A stretch of DNA of 64,000 bases. Source: Domibacillus sp. DTU_2020_1001157_1_SI_ALB_TIR_016. Its GTDB lineage: Bacteria; Bacillota; Bacilli; Bacillales; Domibacillaceae. Of the stretch, positions 59,748 to 64,000 are shown piece after piece (position 1 is the first letter of the stretch; every line of letters begins with the position of its first letter). Location: NCBI RefSeq assembly GCF_032341995.1, contig NZ_CP135439.1:930001-994000 (forward strand), in the 5' to 3' direction. The translations under genes were made by a program, and so were the position numbers. The notes under the pieces were generated by a model. It made no database searches and was not told the DNA's origin. It saw only the letters and a list, made by a program, of their open reading frames with translations.

Positions 59748-61622
59748 ATGTCATCAGAAACATTTTATCCAAGCGATTTTGACCTCCATTTATTCCATGA
59801 GGGAAATCTTTTCAAAGCTTACAAACTATTTGGAGCGCACGTTCAAAACGAAAAAACCTGCTTCGTTTTATGGGCTCCCAATGCAAGAAAGGTTCGAGTA
59901 ATTGGTGATTTTAACAGCTGGGATGGATTAGGATATGAAATGCATCAGGTATCTGCTGAAGGAGTATGGTTTTTAAAAGTTCCACGTAATTTGGAAGGAT
60001 CATTGTACAAGTATGAAATTGTTGCACAAAGCGGCAGAGTGATGCATAAAACCGATCCATTTGCTTTTATGACAGAACTTCGTCCAAATACAGCCGGCGT
60101 GGTGAAAACGCTTGATCATTATCAATGGCGTGACGAAGAATGGCTACGCAGCTTGGAATCATCCTCTGTTTATGAGGAGCCGCTGGCTATTTATGAAATG
60201 CATTTAGGTACGTGGAAAAGAAAAGGAAAAGGTGAAAATGACCTTTACACATATAGAGAGTTGGCTGATATGCTGATTCCACATGTGAAGGAACAGGGAT
60301 TTACTCATATCGAGGTTATGCCGATAACAGAGCATCCTTTTGATCGCTCATGGGGCTATCAAAGTACAGGTTATTTTGCAACTACACGGCGTTATGGAGA
60401 GCCGAAAGATTTTATGTACTTTGTTGATGAATGTCATCGCGCGGGGCTTGGGGTTATTTTAGACTGGGTGCCTGGTCACTTTTGTAAAGATGCGCATGGT
60501 CTTCATAATTTTGACGGGAATTTCAGTTATGAATATGAAAACAGCTGGGATCGTGAAAATTACGTATGGGGAACAGCCAATTTCGATTTAAGTAAAACAG
60601 AAGTACATAGCTTTTTAATTTCAAATGCTCTTTTTTGGATGGATTATTACCATATCGACGGATTTCGTGTCGATGCAGTATCAAACATATTTTACTGGCC
60701 TAACCGTGACGGATTAGAAGCAAACCCACACGGCGTCGCGTTTTTGCAAAAATTAAATAAAGCCGTTTTTTCATTTAAGCCACAAGCGCTTATGATTGCA
60801 GAAGATTCAAGTGACTGGCCGCAAGTAACCGCTCCCGTACATCAAGGCGGCATAGGCTTTAATTACAAGTGGAATATGGGCTGGATGAACGATGTGCTTG
60901 AATATATGGAAACACATTGGAACGAGCGCTCTCAGAAACATCACTTGATGACTTTTTCCCTGATGTACGCCTACTCGGAAAATTATATTTTGCCTTTTTC
61001 ACACGATGAAGTCGTTCATGGCAAGAAGTCCTTGCTGGATAAAATGCCGGGCGACTACTGGCAAAAGTTCGCGCAACTGCGTTTATTGCTGATGTTTATG
61101 ATGGCTCATCCCGGCAAAAAGCTACTGTTTATGGGAACAGAGCTTGCTCCTTTTTCTGAGTGGAAGGATTTGGAGGAAGTGGATTGGCATTTAACCGATT
61201 ACGACATGCATCATAGTTTCAACCGTTATTTCACAGAACTGCTGCACTGCTATCAACTAGAACCTGCATTGTTTGAACGTGATCACAGTCCGGAAGGCTT
61301 TGAGTGGATTGATGTTCATAATCACCAACAAAGCATTTTGTCTTTTGTACGAAAAGACAAAGAGGGAAATCCGATCGTAATTGTGTGTAATTTTGGTGAA
61401 TACGGGTACAGTGGTTATAGAGTAGGCGTTCCGGAAGCAGGGCAGTATGAAGAAATATTAAATAGTGACCGCGCATTGTATGGAGGATCAAATCAGGTGA
61501 ATAACGGTTCTATCGAAACGGTATCAGACATGTTTCATGGACAGCCTGCTTTTGTAGAAATAAATATACCGCCATTTGGAGCAGTTTATCTGCGCCGCGT
61601 AGACGAAAAAGGGAGGAACTAA
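59748..61622 (+). CDS. glgB: 1,4-alpha-glucan branching enzyme
   Basis: A 624-residue GH13 branching enzyme, close to B. subtilis GlgB (627). An N-terminal CBM48 domain spans about residues 20-115 (including [20 protein letters not shown]). The catalytic barrel has the [11 protein letters not shown] region with the nucleophile Asp near residue 309, the acid in [10 protein letters not shown] near 351 and [11 protein letters not shown] near residue 417. A C-terminal beta domain follows. It forms alpha-1,6 branches in glycogen. ATG 59748 follows AAAGGGTG. It heads glgBCDA, the next gene starting two bases after its stop. The B. subtilis operon is sporulation-expressed; no clear sporulation promoter was identified here. 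Confidence 0.95.
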   Translation: MSSETFYPSDFDLHLFHEGNLFKAYKLFGAHVQNEKTCFVLWAPNARKVRVIGDFNSWDGLGYEMHQVSAEGVWFLKVPRNLEGSLYKYEIVAQSGRVMHKTDPFAFMTELRPNTAGVVKTLDHYQWRDEEWLRSLESSSVYEEPLAIYEMHLGTWKRKGKGENDLYTYRELADMLIPHVKEQGFTHIEVMPITEHPFDRSWGYQSTGYFATTRRYGEPKDFMYFVDECHRAGLGVILDWVPGHFCKDAHGLHNFDGNFSYEYENSWDRENYVWGTANFDLSKTEVHSFLISNALFWMDYYHIDGFRVDAVSNIFYWPNRDGLEANPHGVAFLQKLNKAVFSFKPQALMIAEDSSDWPQVTAPVHQGGIGFNYKWNMGWMNDVLEYMETHWNERSQKHHLMTFSLMYAYSENYILPFSHDEVVHGKKSLLDKMPGDYWQKFAQLRLLLMFMMAHPGKKLLFMGTELAPFSEWKDLEEVDWHLTDYDMHHSFNRYFTELLHCYQLEPALFERDHSPEGFEWIDVHNHQQSILSFVRKDKEGNPIVIVCNFGEYGYSGYRVGVPEAGQYEEILNSDRALYGGSNQVNNGSIETVSDMFHGQPAFVEINIPPFGAVYLRRVDEKGRN

Positions 61623-61623
61623 C

Positions 61624-62787
61624 ATGGCAAAACAAAAATGTGTAGCAATGCTTCTGGCTGGAGGAAAGGGAAGCCGTTTAAAAGAATTGACGGAGAACCT
61701 TGCAAAACCAGCAGTGCCATTCGGCGGAAAATATCGGATCATTGATTTTCCGCTTTCCAATTGTGCCAATTCAGGAATTCATACAGTCGGTGTACTTACA
61801 CAATATCAGCCGCTTGTCTTAAATTCATACATTGGAATTGGAAGTGCCTGGGATCTTGACCGTAAAAACGGCGGGGTAACCGTTCTTCCTCCTTATAGTG
61901 AGTCGTCTGAAGTAAAATGGTACTCCGGAACAGCAAGTGCGATTTATCAAAATTTAAACTATATTAAGCAATATGATCCGGAATATGTCCTTATTTTATC
62001 CGGTGATCATATTTATAAAATGAATTATGATACAATGCTTGATTACCATATCGAAAAACAAGCAGACGTAACTATCTCTGTTATTGAAGTGCCATGGGAA
62101 GAAGCAAGCCGTTTTGGCATTATGAATACAGACGCGGACTTTAATGTAACCCGTTTTGATGAAAAGCCTGAAAAACCGGAAAGCAATTTGGCTTCAATGG
62201 GCATATATATTTTTAAATGGTCTGTTCTCCAAAAGTATTTAGAAATGGACGAAAGCAATCCTGACTCATCCAATGACTTTGGAAAAGACGTTATTCCTGC
62301 TATGCTGGCGGACAATTTAAAGCTGATTGCTTATCCATTTAAAGGTTACTGGAAAGACGTCGGCACAGTAAAAAGCTTATGGGAAGCCAATATGGATCTG
62401 CTTGACGAAAAGCAGGATCTAAACTTATTTGAATATTCTTGGCGCATTTATTCCGTGAATCCGAATCAGCCGCCACAAATTATCGGCTCAAAGGCGAAAG
62501 TTCAGCATTCGCTTGTGAATGAAGGCTGCATTATTGACGGGGTGATCGAGCAGTCAGTCATGTTCCAGGGAGTAGAAGTGGAAGAAGAAGCTGTACTGAA
62601 AGAGTGTGTAGTCATGCCAAATGCCCGTATCGGACGCGGTTCCTATATTGAGCGCGCGATCGTGATGGGTGATCTTGAAATACCAGAAAATACAGTTATT
62701 CGAAACGACTCCAATGATATTTTGCTGGTGACTGAACAATTCTTAATGGAGCACACTGAACAACAATCGAAAGTGGAGGAAGCCTAA
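61624..62787 (+). CDS. glgC: Glucose-1-phosphate adenylyltransferase, catalytic subunit
   Basis: A 387-residue nucleotidyltransferase. The N-terminal signature [14 protein letters not shown] at residues 10-23 is complete, with [12 protein letters not shown] near 37. [15 protein letters not shown] near residue 122 has the metal-binding Asp, and DEKPEKP near 180 the substrate contact. The C-terminal 90 residues form a left-handed beta-helix. It makes ADP-glucose from glucose 1-phosphate and ATP. GGGAGG lies before the ATG, and the stop overlaps glgD by one base (TAATG). Confidence 0.95.
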   Translation: MAKQKCVAMLLAGGKGSRLKELTENLAKPAVPFGGKYRIIDFPLSNCANSGIHTVGVLTQYQPLVLNSYIGIGSAWDLDRKNGGVTVLPPYSESSEVKWYSGTASAIYQNLNYIKQYDPEYVLILSGDHIYKMNYDTMLDYHIEKQADVTISVIEVPWEEASRFGIMNTDADFNVTRFDEKPEKPESNLASMGIYIFKWSVLQKYLEMDESNPDSSNDFGKDVIPAMLADNLKLIAYPFKGYWKDVGTVKSLWEANMDLLDEKQDLNLFEYSWRIYSVNPNQPPQIIGSKAKVQHSLVNEGCIIDGVIEQSVMFQGVEVEEEAVLKECVVMPNARIGRGSYIERAIVMGDLEIPENTVIRNDSNDILLVTEQFLMEHTEQQSKVEEA

Positions 62788-63797
62788 TGAAAAAATCGAT
62801 GCTTGGTGTTATTGATGCAACTATGCTTCCAGGGGAAATGGGCGATCTTGCCCTTTATCGCTCCCCCGCAGCGATCCCTTTCGCGGGCCGGTACCGGCTT
62901 ATTGATTTTGTGCTCTCCAATATGGTTAATTCAGGAGTACAGAGTGTAGCAATTTTCCCAAGATCTCCTTACCGCTCATTAATGGATCATTTAGGTTCAG
63001 GGAAAGATTGGGATTTGAATCGTAAGCGTGATGGCTTGTTTTTCTTTCCTTCACCAACAAAAGAAGGGCAGCTGGACCGCATGTCGGAGCACCTTAACTA
63101 CTTCCACCGCAGTGATCAAAAGTATGTGATCGTTTCAAACTGCACGACAGTAGCAAATATGGATTTTGCTCCTGTGTTGGACCGGTTTATAAAGCAAAAT
63201 TGTGATGTTTTGGAAGTTACCCATAAAGGTGAATCAACTTATATTTATCTTCTCTCGTTAGAGCTCTTGCTGGACTTAATTGACCGGCGTAATGAAACAG
63301 GATATGAATCTGTACAGGCAGCAGTTGAAGATGCATCTTCCTCGTTAATAAAATGCCAATACGAATTTGAAGGTTTCCTGCAACGGATCAAGACAGTGGA
63401 CGATTACTACCAAACAAGCATGGAGCTTCTTGAAAAAGACAAGTGGAGCGAGCTGTTTAATGAATTTCAGCCTATTTATACAAAAGTAAAAGACGAGCCA
63501 CCAACCAATTATCTCGCAGGCTCACACGTTACAAACGCCATGATTGCCAACGGCTGCATCATCAGCGGGGAAGTCAATCATAGTATCGTTTTTCGTGGCG
63601 TAGCCATCGGCAAAAATTCGACAGTTAAAAACAGCATCGTTATGCAAAAAAGTAAGATAGGCGAAAATTGCGTGCTGGAGCACGTCATTATTGATAAAGA
63701 TGTATCAGTACAAGATGGGGCTATTTTGCGCGGAACGCCGGAAAAGCCGCTTGTCATTAAAAAAGGATCTGTTGAAAGTGCGGTGACCAGTTCGTGA
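62787..63797 (+). CDS. glgD: Glucose-1-phosphate adenylyltransferase, regulatory subunit GlgD
   Basis: A 336-residue GlgC paralogue lacking the catalytic signature: the GGXGXRL loop is replaced by [12 protein letters not shown], while [16 protein letters not shown] is retained. This is the normal state of GlgD, which pairs with GlgC and raises its activity. A C-terminal beta-helix domain follows, with the repeated [14 protein letters not shown] pattern. It overlaps glgC by one base and glgA by four bases, so translation is coupled. Confidence 0.93.
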   Translation: MKKSMLGVIDATMLPGEMGDLALYRSPAAIPFAGRYRLIDFVLSNMVNSGVQSVAIFPRSPYRSLMDHLGSGKDWDLNRKRDGLFFFPSPTKEGQLDRMSEHLNYFHRSDQKYVIVSNCTTVANMDFAPVLDRFIKQNCDVLEVTHKGESTYIYLLSLELLLDLIDRRNETGYESVQAAVEDASSSLIKCQYEFEGFLQRIKTVDDYYQTSMELLEKDKWSELFNEFQPIYTKVKDEPPTNYLAGSHVTNAMIANGCIISGEVNHSIVFRGVAIGKNSTVKNSIVMQKSKIGENCVLEHVIIDKDVSVQDGAILRGTPEKPLVIKKGSVESAVTSS

Positions 63798-64000
63798 AGG
63801 TTTTATTTGCTGTTTCAGAATGTGTACCATTTATCAAATCAGGGGGCCTCGCCGATGTGGCAGGGGCCCTTCCTAAAGAATTAGCCAGTATGGGCGTGGA
63901 TGTACGGGTAATCATGCCGAAATACGGCACGATTCCTCAAAAATATCAACAAGAAATGAAACAAGTCGCTGTTTTTACTGTGCCGGTTGGATGGAGAAAT
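63794..64000 (+). CDS. glgA: Glycogen synthase (5' part, continues past window)
   Basis: The GTG at 63794 overlaps the glgD stop (GTGA) and opens a frame that is still open at the window end after 69 codons. It begins [20 protein letters not shown], and the KXGGLADV motif at residues 15-22 binds ADP-glucose in GT5 glycogen synthases; RVIMPKYG follows. The enzyme extends alpha-1,4-glucan chains with the product of GlgC. The rest, and probably glgP, lie outside to the right. Confidence 0.93.
   Translation, partial: MKVLFAVSECVPFIKSGGLADVAGALPKELASMGVDVRVIMPKYGTIPQKYQQEMKQVAVFTVPVGWRN

Overview
This window reads as a chromosomal segment of a moderate-GC, endospore-forming Bacillaceae bacterium. 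The reasons are the many genes whose closest recognisable relatives are Bacillus subtilis yun/yut/yum/yui/yug genes in nearly the same order, strong GGAGG-type ribosome binding sites with frequent GTG and TTG starts, U-tract intrinsic terminators at almost every transcription-unit end, sporulation-linked genes (yunB, kapB, comA/comB-type sulfolactate genes), and a trnB-like tRNA array beside glgBCDA. I cannot name the species. Comparisons with B. subtilis are from memory of gene families and gene order, not from a search. I see no phage, insertion sequence, CRISPR array or plasmid gene, so this is essentially core chromosome with a few relocated or inserted genes.

Layout. 1-7 kb: the end of yunD, then yunB, a YitT-type membrane protein, an MFS transporter, a frameshifted PiT-family permease resembling CysP, and divergently the two sulfolactate genes (comB, comA). 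7-17.9 kb: lipA, yutD, a DUF3055-like gene, yutE, yutF, a Rieske FAD oxidoreductase (yhfW-like), yutG, a D-glycerate dehydrogenase, yutI (NifU-type), a succinate-semialdehyde-type dehydrogenase, yutJ, yuzB, a DUF2225 protein, yutM (IscA-type) and a 37-residue TTG-started membrane protein. 18-30.4 kb: a large secreted nuclease, yhfK, a YumC-like ferredoxin reductase, yumB (NDH-2), a NUDIX hydrolase, yuiB, a BtuF-like protein, pepA, yuiF, a YuxO thioesterase and a YdaT-like protein. 30.4-37 kb: the complete mrpABCDEFG Na+/H+ antiporter operon on the minus strand and yufK. 37-43.7 kb: the whole methionine salvage pathway, mtnK-mtnA divergent from mtnE-mtnW-mtnX-mtnB-mtnD. 43.7-56.4 kb: pbpD, kapB, a small membrane protein, a preQ1 riboswitch with queCDE, patB, yugE, alaR-alaT, yugI, glutamate dehydrogenase, an iron alcohol dehydrogenase, pgi and a single tRNA-Ala(GGC). 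56.4-64 kb: an MgtC-type protein, an orphan 5S rRNA followed by 20 tRNA genes, and the glycogen operon glgB-glgC-glgD-glgA, which runs off the right edge.

Themes. Sulfur: sulfolactate synthesis, lipoyl synthase and the methionine salvage cycle. Iron-sulfur and redox: yutI, yutM, three NDH-like or ferredoxin-reductase-like flavoproteins and a Rieske enzyme. Sodium and pH homeostasis: YuiF and Mrp. Carbon storage: Pgi and the glg operon.

The most unusual features are in the RNA region. The 5S gene has rrn-like promoters and a boxA-like leader but no 16S or 23S gene. A roughly 96-base long-stem hairpin lies between two tRNA genes, tRNA-His is absent from the expected place, and a tRNA-Ser carries U73. 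I found no convincing novel multi-gene defence or biosynthetic system in the window.
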